A stretch of 64,000 nt of DNA from MED-G105 sp050331095. GTDB lineage: Bacteria; Pseudomonadota; Alphaproteobacteria; Caulobacterales; Parvularculaceae. Below are positions 26,665 through 36,610 of this stretch, piece by piece (the stretch's first letter is position 1; every line of letters begins with the position of its first letter). The DNA is taken from contig JBHJHE010000012.1 in assembly GCA_050331095.1 (NCBI GenBank), positions 62,001 to 126,000 of the forward strand, given 5' to 3'. The notes beneath the pieces were generated by a model. The model had not been told where the DNA came from. It did not search any database and saw only the letters and a program-made list of their open reading frames with translations. Made by a program: the position numbers and the translations under genes.

Positions 26665-28647
26665 ATGCGCCGCCTTCGCCTCGTTCTCGCCGTTCTGTTC
26701 GCCGTCGCGCTTGGGGCCTGCGCCGACGGGGACGGCCCGCCGCCGGCGCCCGCAGACTTTATCGTGACCGGCCCGCCGATCTATGTCGGCGACGCCGCGC
26801 GCACATACGTCGAAGCGCTCGCCGTGCGCGATGGCGAGATCGTCTACGCAGGCGATCTCGACGGAACGGACGCGTTCGCCGGCGCAAGCACGGAGACCAT
26901 AGCGCTCGACGGCGCGCTTATCCTTCCGGGCCTCCACGACACGCACATCCACCCGGTGAGCGCGATGGACGTCGGCGAGTGCACGCTCGACAACGAACCG
27001 CTCGACCTCGCCGAAATTTCCGCGGCGGTCGCCGCCTGCCGCACCGACGCCCCGGTCGCAGACGAAGCGTGGTTCGCGGTCAACAGCTGGAACTTCGCCG
27101 TCGGCAACGCCCCCGCCGGCGGATTTCAGACGATCCGCGCCGCTCTCGCCGCCGCCGCGCCGGAGACGCCGACGATCCTCTACGGCAGCGACGGCCACCA
27201 CAACGCCGTCAACAGCGCCGCGCTCGCTGCGGCCGAACCGCCGGTGACGGCCGCAACGCTCCGCGACGAATATAAAGACTACGCCGTCTACTTCGGCGTC
27301 GACGAGACGGGCGAGCCCAATGGCCGCGTCAACGAGGACCCGGCGCTCGACCTGTTGAGCGCCGGCGTCGATCTGACGGCCGGCTGGCGCGCCGCGCGGC
27401 TCGCGAACGCCGAAAAACTGTTCGAGGTCACCGCGCCGCGCGGGATCACGTCCTTCATGGACGCGGCCGTGCGCGCCGACGAACGCGCCGTCTACGATGA
27501 AATCCTGGAGCGCGGCGAGATGAAGGCCCGCGCCACGCTCGCGCTTCATCTCGACCCCAACGATTTCAGGCGGCCCGACGGCGGCTTCGACGCGGCCTTG
27601 CTGATCGCCGAGGCGGACAAGCTGCGCGCGAAATACGCCGCCCACGCATTGATCAAAGCCGATTTCCTGAAGTTGTTCGCCGACGGCGTTCTTGAAGGCG
27701 ACCCCCTCGCCGATCCGCCCACCCTGCCGAACGCGGCGTTCTCGCGCGATTACAAGCAGCCGATATTCAAGCGCGGGCTCGACGGCGCGCTCGAGGTCGA
27801 GGCCTACGTCGATCCCGACGCCGACTATTGCGCCGACGCCGCGGACGCGGATCCCGCCGCCTTCCGCGCTGAACACGGCCATGATCCGGCGCAGTGCGCG
27901 CGCTCCAACGGCGTCCTGAACTACAGCCAGGAGACGATCGACGCGTTCGTCGACGCCGGGACCGACGCGGGCTATCGCTTCATGATCCACGCCATCGGCG
28001 ACCGCACCGTGACGGCGAGCCTCGACGCCATCGCCGCGGCGCAGGCGGGACGCAAACCGGCGGGCCATATCGTCACCCACCTCCACCTTGTTCGACCGGA
28101 GGACCGGCCGCGGTTCGCAAAGCTCGGCGCCTACGCGTCGTTCACCTTCGCCTGGGCGATCACGGACCGACCCTACGACATGACCATCATTCCATTCCTC
28201 GACGACGTGAGCGAACTCGACGGTCTCTACGACCCTCAGAGCACATACGTTTCGAACGCCTATCCGGCGGCCTCCATCGCTGCGGCGGGCGGCGCGGTGA
28301 TCGCCGGCTCGGACGCGCCGGTCGACACGCCGGACCCCCGGCCTTTCGTCAACGTGGCGGCGGCCGTTACGCGGGCGACGCCCGGCGCGCCGCCCCTGAA
28401 CGAGGATGAGGCGATCGACGTCTACGCCGCGCGCGACGCTTACACCCGCCTCGCCGCCGAGGCTTTGCGACAGGACAAGACGGGGATGCTGCAAGTCGGC
28501 AGGCTCGCGGACTTCATCGTCGTCGACCGCCACATACTTGATCTCGCCGCGGAGGGACGCGCGTTCGACATCGCCGAGACCACCGTTCTCGAAACCTGGC
28601 TTGGCGGCGAGCGCGTTTACGCCGCGCCGTCGGACGCGGCGGAATAA
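26665..28647 (+). CDS. YtcJ-like amidohydrolase family lipoprotein
   Basis: A 660-residue metal-dependent hydrolase of the amidohydrolase_3 / YtcJ group. Start at ATG 26665 with AGGGGA upstream gives a lipoprotein signal whose lipobox is LGAC (Cys19), so the enzyme is likely envelope-anchored; the open frame upstream is the shadow of the sulfotransferase. Metal-site features: HDTHIHP (about residue 92), an FMIHAIGDRT segment and the late VIAGSDAPVDTPDP. YtcJ-type enzymes hydrolyse N-acyl or formamide-like bonds; the substrate is unknown. 8 nt before the PuuA-like gene, so the two form an operon. Confidence 0.92.
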   Translation: MRRLRLVLAVLFAVALGACADGDGPPPAPADFIVTGPPIYVGDAARTYVEALAVRDGEIVYAGDLDGTDAFAGASTETIALDGALILPGLHDTHIHPVSAMDVGECTLDNEPLDLAEISAAVAACRTDAPVADEAWFAVNSWNFAVGNAPAGGFQTIRAALAAAAPETPTILYGSDGHHNAVNSAALAAAEPPVTAATLRDEYKDYAVYFGVDETGEPNGRVNEDPALDLLSAGVDLTAGWRAARLANAEKLFEVTAPRGITSFMDAAVRADERAVYDEILERGEMKARATLALHLDPNDFRRPDGGFDAALLIAEADKLRAKYAAHALIKADFLKLFADGVLEGDPLADPPTLPNAAFSRDYKQPIFKRGLDGALEVEAYVDPDADYCADAADADPAAFRAEHGHDPAQCARSNGVLNYSQETIDAFVDAGTDAGYRFMIHAIGDRTVTASLDAIAAAQAGRKPAGHIVTHLHLVRPEDRPRFAKLGAYASFTFAWAITDRPYDMTIIPFLDDVSELDGLYDPQSTYVSNAYPAASIAAAGGAVIAGSDAPVDTPDPRPFVNVAAAVTRATPGAPPLNEDEAIDVYAARDAYTRLAAEALRQDKTGMLQVGRLADFIVVDRHILDLAAEGRAFDIAETTVLETWLGGERVYAAPSDAAE

Positions 28648-28655
28648 GGAGCCCC

Positions 28656-30005
28656 ATGGAACTCGCCGACCTTCAGAACTGGCTGCAAACCCGCCGCGTG
28701 AACGAAATCTCCTGCATCGTGCCCGCCATCACGGGCGCGGCGCGCGGCAAGTCGATGGCGCCGTCGCTCTTTCTAGAGAATTACGCGAACGGCGGCTTGC
28801 GCGTCTCCGAAGTCACCTACGCCATCAATGTCCACGGTGAAATTACGTACAACGATCATGTGGACCGGGTCGAGCGCGACCTCGAACTACAATGCGATCT
28901 GTCGACGATCCATTTGACGCCGTGGACGCGCGATCGGACCGCCTGCATCATTTGCGACGCGGCCGCCCGCGACGGGACGCCCTACTGGCTCGCGCCGCGC
29001 CAGGTCCTGAAAGACGTCGTCGCGCGCTACCATGCGAAGGGCTGGACGCCGATCGTCGGGCCGGAGGTGGAGTTTTATCTGATCGCCAAGTTCGAAGACG
29101 TGATCATCAAGCCGCAGCCGCCGCGCGGCTCGTCCGGGCTGTCCGAGTTCGGACAACACGTCTTCTCCCTCGACGCCATCGACGAGTTCGACGAGTTGTT
29201 CGAGGAGCTTTACGAGTTCAGCGAAACCCAGGGGATCCAGCTCGAGACGCTGATCCACGAAGACGGTCCCTGCCAGTTCGAAATCAGCATCCGCCATTCC
29301 GACGCCCTGGCCGTCGCCGACCAATTGTTTCTGTTCAAACGCTTGGCGCGGCAAGTGGCGAAGCGCCACGGCGCCTTCGTCACCTTTATGGCGAAACCCT
29401 ATTGGGAGGAGAGCGGATCGTCGATCCATCTCCACCAGAGCGTCGTCGACACGGAGACGGGCCGCAACGTCTTCGCCGACGCAGACGGGTCGGACAGCGA
29501 TCTCTTCCGGTGGTTCGTCGGCGGCCTGCAGACGCATCTGCCCGCCGCGATGCCGTTCATCGCGCCCTATACGAACTCGTACAACCGCTTCGAAGCCTTC
29601 ATGAGCGCGCCGACGAACGTCCATTGGGGGCGTGAGAACCGCACCGTCGGCTTCCGCGCGCCGGCGTCCAGCCCGGAGGCGCGGCGCATCGAGAACCGCA
29701 TCAGCGGGGCCGACGTGAACCCCTACCTCGCCGTCGCAGCCTCCCTCGCCTGCGGCTATATCGGCATGACGGAGAAAATCGAGCCCGAAGCGGAGTTCGA
29801 GGGCGAGGCCTATGAGACGACGGACCACGCTCTGCCTCGCACGCTGACCCAGGCGCTCGAACTCCTGCGCGGCTCCGCGGCGCTGCGCGGCGTCTTCGGC
29901 GACGCCCTCATCGACACCTACGCCGACATCAAAAACGACGAGTACGAACACCGTTCCAGCGTTTTGAGCCCCTGGGACGTTCGGTATCTGATGGTGAACG
30001 TTTGA
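28656..30005 (+). CDS. PuuA-type glutamine synthetase family ligase
   Basis: A 449-residue ligase of the glutamine-synthetase superfamily, of the PuuA (gamma-glutamylputrescine synthetase) branch rather than a housekeeping GlnA. It has the metal and glutamate-binding segments GPEVEFYL, EDGPCQFEIS, SGSSIHLHQSV and the NSYNRFEAF motif; the C-terminal adenylylation Tyr region of GlnA is absent. PuuA joins glutamate to an amine with ATP. It is 8 nt after the amidohydrolase, which could release the amine it uses; that is inference. Confidence 0.9.
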   Translation: MELADLQNWLQTRRVNEISCIVPAITGAARGKSMAPSLFLENYANGGLRVSEVTYAINVHGEITYNDHVDRVERDLELQCDLSTIHLTPWTRDRTACIICDAAARDGTPYWLAPRQVLKDVVARYHAKGWTPIVGPEVEFYLIAKFEDVIIKPQPPRGSSGLSEFGQHVFSLDAIDEFDELFEELYEFSETQGIQLETLIHEDGPCQFEISIRHSDALAVADQLFLFKRLARQVAKRHGAFVTFMAKPYWEESGSSIHLHQSVVDTETGRNVFADADGSDSDLFRWFVGGLQTHLPAAMPFIAPYTNSYNRFEAFMSAPTNVHWGRENRTVGFRAPASSPEARRIENRISGADVNPYLAVAASLACGYIGMTEKIEPEAEFEGEAYETTDHALPRTLTQALELLRGSAALRGVFGDALIDTYADIKNDEYEHRSSVLSPWDVRYLMVNV

Positions 30006-30153
30006 GCGCGGATAGTGTTTTTCGCGAGGCTTTCAGCCCCCGTTGAGAAGACGTCGACGCCCCCAGTCCGGCGCGCGGCGCCGCTAAACTCACCGGACAG
30101 CGGCAAGCGACGCGCGCCCATCCGCGAAAATCCGCCCACTAACTTTATCTGAT

Positions 30154-30227
30154 TGGAGCGGGTAGCGGGAATCGAACCCGCATCCTCAGCTTGGAAGGCT
30201 GCTGCACTACCATTGTGCTATACCCGC
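30154..30227 (-). tRNA. tRNA-Gly (anticodon UCC)
   Basis: Full cloverleaf on the minus strand: acceptor GCGGGTA / TACCCGC, T-arm GCGGG-TTCGATT-CCCGC, and anticodon loop CTTCCAA with the UCC anticodon at 30193-30195. The 3' CCA is encoded (30154-30156). Reads GGA and GGG codons. Confidence 0.97.
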
Positions 30228-30303
30228 GCGCTCGATCGCGCGTGGCGGATCGAACGGTCGCGAACCTAGACCCGCTTTGTCGGCGGGGGCAATCGGCGGC
30301 GGT

Positions 30304-30486
30304 CTAGATCAGCGCGACGAGCGACGGCAGGTAGGTCACGGCGGCGGCGGCCGCGAAGACGATCCCCGTGAGGATCAGGAGGCCCTTGGCGGCCTCGCCG
30401 GCGCCAAGCTGGCGCATCAGGCTGGCGACCGCGACCAACATCGCAACGAAACTACCCAAACCAACGACCGCGGCGACCGACGCCAT
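30304..30486 (-). CDS. Small hypothetical membrane protein
   Basis: A 60-residue protein with two hydrophobic segments (about residues 4-24 and 34-56) separated by a short charged loop (MRQLGAGEAAKG). No recognised family. It lies between tRNA-Gly and a 150-nt intergenic stretch of lower GC, and the codon positions look coding (GC-rich third positions). AGGTGGTAG just upstream is a good ribosome-binding site. Confidence 0.6.
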   Translation of the reverse strand: MASVAAVVGLGSFVAMLVAVASLMRQLGAGEAAKGLLILTGIVFAAAAAVTYLPSLVALI

Positions 30487-30635
30487 AAGCTACCACCTCA
30501 ACACAATGTGAGCGCTCGCGAGCGAGAGGCTCAAATTCGAAGGGAACCAGTGCGGAACCCGCACTGTTGCGTGGCGTTTTTGCTACACAACGTCGTGAAC
30601 ATTGTCGAGCGTTAATGTGATTTGGTAACGCTTTA

Positions 30636-31502
30636 TTAAACGTTCCCGCGCCGCGGGAGCCGGCGGACGAGGCTCGACGTGTCCTGGCGCCCGCCGCCCA
30701 TATTCTGGACGTCAGCGTAGAACTGATCGACGAGCGCCGTGACGGGCAGCGTCGCGCCGAGCGCGCGCGCTTCGCCGAGGGCGATGCGCAGGTCCTTGCG
30801 CATCCAGTCGACCGCGAAGCCGAAGTCGAACGCGCCCTCAGCCATGGTCTTGGCGCGATTGTCCATCTGCCAAGACTGGGCCGCGCCGCCGGAAATCGCC
30901 TTCAAAACCTTCTCCACGTCGAGCTCGGCGGCTTCGGCGAACGAAACCCCCTCCGACAGGCCGGCGAGAACGCCGGCGATGCAGAACTGGTTGACGGCTT
31001 TGCACAATTGCCCGGCGCCCGCCGGCCCCACATGGACGATCCGCGCGGCGTAGGCGTCAGCGGCGACGCGCATTCGCTCGACATGCGCAGCCTCGCCGCC
31101 GCACATGACGGCGAGCTTGCCGTTCTCCGCGCCGGCCTGACCGCCGGAGACCGGCGCGTCGACGAAGCCGAGCCCCGTCTCGTCGCACCGGGCGGCGAGC
31201 GCGCGGGCGAGCGCCGGCGACGCGGTCGTATGGTCGACGAGAACCGCGCCCGCGCGCATGGCTGGGATGATCTCGTCGGCCATCGCCTCGACGTCCGGAT
31301 CGTCGCCAAGGCACATGAAGACGACGTCGCCATGGGCGGCCGCATCGGCCGCCCTGTCCACGGCGCGGCCGCCATGTTTGGACGCCCACTGCGACGCCTT
31401 TTCAGTAGTGCGGTTGTGGACGACGACGTCGCAACCAGCCGCGGCCAGGTGCCCGGCCATGGGAAACCCCATCACGCCGAGGCCAATGAAACTCGCTTTC
31501 AT
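30636..31502 (-). CDS. 3-hydroxyisobutyrate dehydrogenase family NAD(P)-dependent oxidoreductase
   Basis: A 288-residue beta-hydroxyacid dehydrogenase. N-terminal dinucleotide-binding motif FIGLGVMGFPMAGHL; substrate-binding DAPVSGGQAGAENGKLAV; catalytic Lys in KAVNQF. The family includes MmsB (valine breakdown), tartronate semialdehyde reductase and succinate-semialdehyde reductases; the bkd operon in the window makes a role in valine degradation attractive but does not prove it. Confidence 0.9.
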   Translation of the reverse strand: MKASFIGLGVMGFPMAGHLAAAGCDVVVHNRTTEKASQWASKHGGRAVDRAADAAAHGDVVFMCLGDDPDVEAMADEIIPAMRAGAVLVDHTTASPALARALAARCDETGLGFVDAPVSGGQAGAENGKLAVMCGGEAAHVERMRVAADAYAARIVHVGPAGAGQLCKAVNQFCIAGVLAGLSEGVSFAEAAELDVEKVLKAISGGAAQSWQMDNRAKTMAEGAFDFGFAVDWMRKDLRIALGEARALGATLPVTALVDQFYADVQNMGGGRQDTSSLVRRLPRRGNV

Positions 31503-31806
31503 GTCGGTTTCCTCCCTCTAGGCTTGAGTCCCGCCCGCCGGCCGACGAAGAACGGAGACCTATGGTTTGCGTCGCCGGTTTTTTCGCCCCGGCCGAACGA
31601 GGCCGGCGCTTGAGTCGATAGGCGAACCAGAAGCGAAACGACTGCTTGAAGCACTCTGAAGCACTGGCGAAACGCTACGCGATCGGGCGAACGCGACGCC
31701 CGGCGAAACGCGAAACGTTCCGCCAGTTGGCTTCCCGGCCGCTGGACGACCGCGGGAACGGCGGCCAATCCGACTTGTTCGCCATGCGGTCGAACACGCC
31801 GCGCCG
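31503..31806. repeat. 304-nt gene-free stretch with short direct repeats
   Basis: No supported gene lies here. It contains four copies of GCGAAACG (31633, 31667, 31703, 31710) and a 10-nt tandem TGAAGCACT pair (31647, 31657). The open frames that cross it are shadows. It separates two minus-strand genes, so it should contain the promoter of the dehydrogenase; none is obvious. Confidence 0.4.
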
Positions 31807-32322
31807 TCAGTCGACGTGGGGACCAACGGCGTAGCCGCTTGCGAAGTAAAGCAGCGGCGCGCCGGCTCGGGCATCGAACGCGCGCACGCGGCCAAGGAGG
31901 ATCACATGGTCGCCCGCCGCGCGCCGGTCCACGACCTCGCAATCGAAGCCGGCGAGACGCGTTTTGAGAACAGGCGCGCCGCCGGGCGCAAGCGCGTCGA
32001 AAGCGTCGGCGTTTTCGGGACCCGCCGCAGCGCGGGTGAAGAGGTTCGACGCGGCCTCCTGGTCGGCGCGCAACACGCTGACGCCATAGTGCGCCGCGGC
32101 CATGAACGCGTCGAAGGTCGACGCTTTCGACTCGATGGACCACAGCACCAGGGGCGGGTCGAGCGAGACCGAATTGAAAGAGTTAACGGTGATCGCCGCG
32201 AGGGCGCCCGTCGCCGGATCGCGCGCGGCGACGACGGCGACGCCGGTGGCGAAGCGGCCAAGGGCGTTCTTCAACGGGCGGTGCGGATCGGCGTCGACGG
32301 CGGTGGCGGGCTTGTCGTTCAA
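31807..32322 (-). CDS. Flavin reductase family protein (FMN-binding)
   Basis: A flavin reductase/DIM6-NTAB family protein of about 171 residues. Recognisable segments: FATGVAVVAARDPATG, AITVNSFNSVSLDPPLVLWSI and HVILLGRVRAF. Such proteins give reduced FMN to a partner monooxygenase or act as stand-alone reductases; no partner oxygenase is nearby. Start uncertain: TTG at 32320-32322 (GGAG about 7 nt upstream) fits the family length; an upstream in-frame ATG at 32412 would add 30 residues with no family similarity. Confidence 0.85.
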   Translation of the reverse strand: MNDKPATAVDADPHRPLKNALGRFATGVAVVAARDPATGALAAITVNSFNSVSLDPPLVLWSIESKASTFDAFMAAAHYGVSVLRADQEAASNLFTRAAAGPENADAFDALAPGGAPVLKTRLAGFDCEVVDRRAAGDHVILLGRVRAFDARAGAPLLYFASGYAVGPHVD

Positions 32323-32566
32323 ATCGTCAACTCCAACGACCGTCCCGACGTCGCGTCGGCACGGCAACCGCGCGCCTGGTCGTCGCGCGCATCGTTCCGC
32401 AGGCGACACCATAAAGACGTCGCAGGCGAGGCCGAAGCCCCACGCGCAACCGAAGGATTAAGGCGTTGAAAACCATGCGCGTTGTGCGATTAGCACCATT
32501 CGCCGGCGAGAACAAAAGCGCGCGCCGCCGATCCTGGAGGACCGAACGCTGACCGCCGGTGACGTC

Positions 32567-34438
32567 ATGCAAATGGCTGCGGCCTCGCCGTGGCAAATGT
32601 GGGCGACGCTGGCGATCATTCTGGTGACGGTGGTCGCCTACGCGCTCGACCGGTTTTCGCTTGAGCTCGTCTCGGCGGCGTCGCTCGTGGCGCTTCTTGC
32701 GCTGTTTACGCTGACGCCGACGACGGACGACGTCGGCGTCGCGACGGCTTTCGACCACCAGGATCTCTTGAACGGCTTCGCGAGCCCGGCGCTATTCGCG
32801 ATCATGGGATTGCTGATCATCGGCCAGGGGCTTTTCCAGTCCGGGGCGCTTGAGCACCCGACGAGCCAGCTCCTGAAGTACTTCGAGACGCGGCCGAAGG
32901 CGACGACGGCAGCCGTCTTCGCCTTCGTCATGACCGTCAGCGCGTTCCTTAACAACACGCCCGTCGTCGTGATGTTCATCCCCATCGTCGCGGCGATGGC
33001 GCAGCAAAGCGGCGCCCACCCCTCGCGGCTGATGATGCCGTTGTCGTACCTCTCGATCTTCGGCGGCATGACGACGGTGATCGGCTCGTCGACGAACCTC
33101 CTCGCCGTGCAGGCCTACGCCGCGGCGTCCCCCGGCGACGCGATCGACTTTTTCGAACTTGCGCCGTTGGGCCTGATGATCACCGTCGTCGGCGTCGCCT
33201 ACATGCTGACCGCCGGCCAGGCGCTGTTGCCGAAGCGCAAGGGCGCCGACGCCGGGAGCGGGCCGGAGCGCGAAAACAAACAGTTCATCGCCCAGATCGA
33301 GCTCGGCCGCGGCAACCAGCTCCTCGGCCGGAAGCTCGTCGCCGGGTTCCTTCCCGAACTGCCGGACATGACGATCCGCATGGTCCAGCGGCGCGAAGAG
33401 GCGATCCTCCCGCCCTATGACGATCTCGAGCTGAAGCAGAACGACGTTCTCATCGTCGCCGCGACGCGCGCGGCGCTGACGACGCTCCTGAAGTCGAAGC
33501 CGGAACTCCTCGACGGGCTGACGGCGGAGATCGGCGTCGAGGACGAAGAAACCGGCGCGAAGATCCGCCGCCAGCTGACGGTCGTCGAGGCGATCGTCGC
33601 GCCGGCGAGCCGCATGATCGGCCGGTCCATCGGCCAGATCGGCTTCCACTATCAGACCAACTGCGTGATCCTCGGCATCGAGCGCCGCAGCCGAATGGTC
33701 CGGGCGCGCATGAACACGCTGCGCCTCGAAGCCGGCGACGTCCTCCTGATCCTCGGCGACATCAACGATGTGCGCGCCTTGCGCGCGGACCGCGACATCC
33801 TCCTTCTCGAGCGATCGATGGAGGGCTTGCCGGACACCCGCAACGCGCGCATCGCGGCGCTCATTTTCGCCGGCGTCATTTTCGCCACCGCGAGCGGGCT
33901 CGCGCCCATCGCCGTCTCGGCGATCGCCGGCGCGGCCGTGACCGTGGCGGCGGGCTGCCTCAACGTGCGCCAGGCGGCGCGGGCGATCGACCGGCGGATT
34001 TACCTTCTCATCGGCGTATCGCTCGCCATGGGCGCCGCGCTCCAACACACCGGCGGCGCGGCGCTCATCGGCGAGGCGGCGGCGGCCCTCACCTCCGGCT
34101 TCGGCGCGGCGTTCATGATGTCGGCCTTCTTCATCGTCAGCGCCGGGATCACCAACCTGCTCTCCAACAATGCGACGGCCGTCCTCTTCACGCCCATCGC
34201 CGTCAGCGCCGCGAAAAGCGCCGGGATCGACCCCCACGTCCTCGTTTTGACGGTGATCTACGGCGCGAACTGCTCCTTCGCGACGCCGGTCGCCTACCAG
34301 ACGAATCTCCTCGTGCTTGCGCCCGGACGGTACAAGTTCCGCGATTTCGTCAAGGTCGGCGGCCCGCTCATCATCGCCATCTGGATTTTTTACACCCTCG
34401 CCGCGCCGATCTATTTCGGCGCCATCGGACGGCTCTGA
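32567..34438 (+). CDS. SLC13 family permease with two RCK_C (TrkA-C) domains
   Basis: A 623-residue inner-membrane transporter, about 10-12 transmembrane segments, with two cytosolic RCK_C/TrkA-C domains in the central loop (about residues 220-420) splitting the transporter. The SLC13/ArsB-type signatures are SAFLNNTPVVVMFIP and NLLSNNATAVLFTPIA; the helix-loop motifs SSTNLLAVQ and YQTNLLV are sodium/anion-site-like. This layout (CitMHS-RCK-RCK) is a known group whose substrate may be sulfate, citrate or another anion. Start at ATG 32567, GGTGA about 7 nt upstream. Confidence 0.92.
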   Translation: MQMAAASPWQMWATLAIILVTVVAYALDRFSLELVSAASLVALLALFTLTPTTDDVGVATAFDHQDLLNGFASPALFAIMGLLIIGQGLFQSGALEHPTSQLLKYFETRPKATTAAVFAFVMTVSAFLNNTPVVVMFIPIVAAMAQQSGAHPSRLMMPLSYLSIFGGMTTVIGSSTNLLAVQAYAAASPGDAIDFFELAPLGLMITVVGVAYMLTAGQALLPKRKGADAGSGPERENKQFIAQIELGRGNQLLGRKLVAGFLPELPDMTIRMVQRREEAILPPYDDLELKQNDVLIVAATRAALTTLLKSKPELLDGLTAEIGVEDEETGAKIRRQLTVVEAIVAPASRMIGRSIGQIGFHYQTNCVILGIERRSRMVRARMNTLRLEAGDVLLILGDINDVRALRADRDILLLERSMEGLPDTRNARIAALIFAGVIFATASGLAPIAVSAIAGAAVTVAAGCLNVRQAARAIDRRIYLLIGVSLAMGAALQHTGGAALIGEAAAALTSGFGAAFMMSAFFIVSAGITNLLSNNATAVLFTPIAVSAAKSAGIDPHVLVLTVIYGANCSFATPVAYQTNLLVLAPGRYKFRDFVKVGGPLIIAIWIFYTLAAPIYFGAIGRL

Positions 34439-34539
34439 GCGCGCTCTCCGCCGCGCCGTCGACCGGCGTGATTTGACCCGCAACCTTTCCGCCCGTTAAC
34501 CTTTAAGCGGGAAACGATTGGTTTGGCGGGGTTATTGAC

Positions 34540-36491
34540 GTGAATTTCTTTAGAACGGGGGCGCGCGCGGCCGCAGCGCTGGGCGTCGTCATGGGAGCGT
34601 CGCACGCGGCCTCCTATCCGCAGCCGCCGCTTGAGGCTTACGGAGCTTTGCCGTTCGCGCATACGGCGGCGCTGTCTCCGAACGGCGAGATGCTGGCCTT
34701 TCTCGACCATACGGACGGCATGGATTCCTCCGGATCCACGATTTCAACGCCGGACCCGTAGCGACTTTGGGCACAGACAAAGTGAAGGCGCGTTCCGTCC
34801 GGTTCGTCAGCGACGACTTCGTCGTCGTGACGGCGTCGGACACCAAGCGGCTTTGGTACACTGATAAATTTGAATACAGCGGCGCTTACGCCTACGACAT
34901 CAAAAAGAACAAGCTGCGCTCGCTCCTTCGCGGTACGGATGAGTTGTTTCCCGCGCAGAGCGGTCTTGGCCGAATCGTGGGCCGCGTCGACGGCGAGCCG
35001 CGCGTCTTCATGCCCGCATTTATCGGGCCGATATCTTCTCCGCCCAACTACAATCTGCTGAGCGTCAGCCTGAGGACCGGCCACGGACGCGTCGTCGCAC
35101 GAGGAAGAAACGACACCGCCGACTGGATCGTTTCGCCTGACGGCACGATCCTCGCTCGCGAGGACGCCATGCAACGCGACGGGATCTACCGGATCTACAG
35201 CGAGATCGGCGGTAAGCGGAGGATGGTCTACGAGCAAAAGAACGTCACCGAACCGCCCTTCGCGCTGATGGGCGTCACCCCACAGGAAGATGCGCTCGTC
35301 GTCGTCGACTATCGGCGTGACGCTGACTTTCGCGCGGTTTACCGGCTCAGCGTCGACGGCGCGCCGCGACAACGCATTTTCGCTCGCGACGACCGAGGCC
35401 TGCGTTCGCTCATCATCGACGACAATCGTCAGGTGCTCGGCGTGCGGTACGCCGGCATGAGGCCGTCATACGAGTTTCTTGATCCAAAACTCACGGACGC
35501 GATGGCCACAATCGTGGCCTGGGCTCCCGGCGGCGCGGTGGAGTTCGTCGACGCGACAGACGACTACGGACGCATTCTCGTCAGAGTGTCAGGCGAAGGC
35601 CGAGCGCCCGCGTACTACGTGTACCGTCACGACGCGCTCTCGGTGGAGCGGATCGTGAGCGTCTATGAAGACATCCCCGACGCCGCGGTCGGCATGACAT
35701 TGTCGGTCGAATACCCCGCGCGGGACGGCCTCAAGATTCCAACCGTCGCCACGTTCCCGCCGGGCGAAGAGCCAGGCGCTCGTCCGCTACCCATGATCGT
35801 CATGCCCCATGGCGGTCCGGAAGCCTACGACGACATCGGCTTCGACTGGCTGGCGCAGTACTTCGCCAACCGCGGCTTCCTAGTGCTTCAGCCGAACTTT
35901 CGCGGCTCGGAAGGTTTTGGCGCAAGACTGAACGCCGCCGGCGAAGGCGAGTGGGGCGGCAAAATGCAGGACGACGTGACGGACGGCCGAGACGTTTTCG
36001 TGCGCAACGGCTGGGCCGACGGGTCGCGTGTGTGCATTGTCGGCGCGAGCTACGGCGGTTACGCCGCGCTCGCCGGCGGCGCGTTCACGCCGGATAAGTA
36101 TCGGTGCGTCGCCGCCATCGCGCCCGTGACGGACGTTCCCGAAGTCTTCGACGAAATCGAGAACCGCCGTGGACGCCGGAATTGGGTGATGAACTATTTG
36201 ACCCGGACGATCGGCGACCGAAAGTCCGACAAGGACCACCTGGAGGCTATATCGCCCGTAAACGCCGCCAATGCGTTCGTCGCTCCCGTCCTCCTTCTCC
36301 ATGGCGTCGACGACACGGTTGTGCCTTTCGGCCACAGCCGTCGGATGGAGCGCGCGCTCAGGAAAGCCGGAAAAGACGTGAGGCTCGTCAAGTTGAAAAA
36401 CGAAGATCACTGGCTCTCCTCGGCCGAGACGCGGATCCAGACCCTTCGTGAGCTCGACCGCTTCGTTAGCGCCCACATCGGTGCGAATTAA
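34540..36491 (+). pseudogene. S9 family prolyl oligopeptidase-like peptidase, frameshifted
   Basis: Serine peptidase of the S9 / alpha-beta-hydrolase type, with N-terminal signal peptide (GTG start 34540), seven-bladed beta-propeller region and C-terminal hydrolase: GASYGGYAAL nucleophile elbow, Asp in HGVDDTVVPF, His in NEDHW. The frame starting at 34540 stops at 34761; the rest continues one base earlier from 34725. Restoring one T in the GATTCC run reads GMDFLRIHDFNAGPV, matching the family, and gives about 650 residues. Either a sequencing error or a young pseudogene: the downstream frame is intact to the end. Confidence 0.85.
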
Positions 36492-36610
36492 CCGAGCTCC
36501 TTGATCGGCGCTTAGGGGCTTGGCGGGTATGACGCCCGCTCCTCACGATCCGCGGCGCCGCGGCCGGCGGCGGTTGCCGCGCCTGGCGCGCCGCATGCTA
36601 GGGTGGGCCG

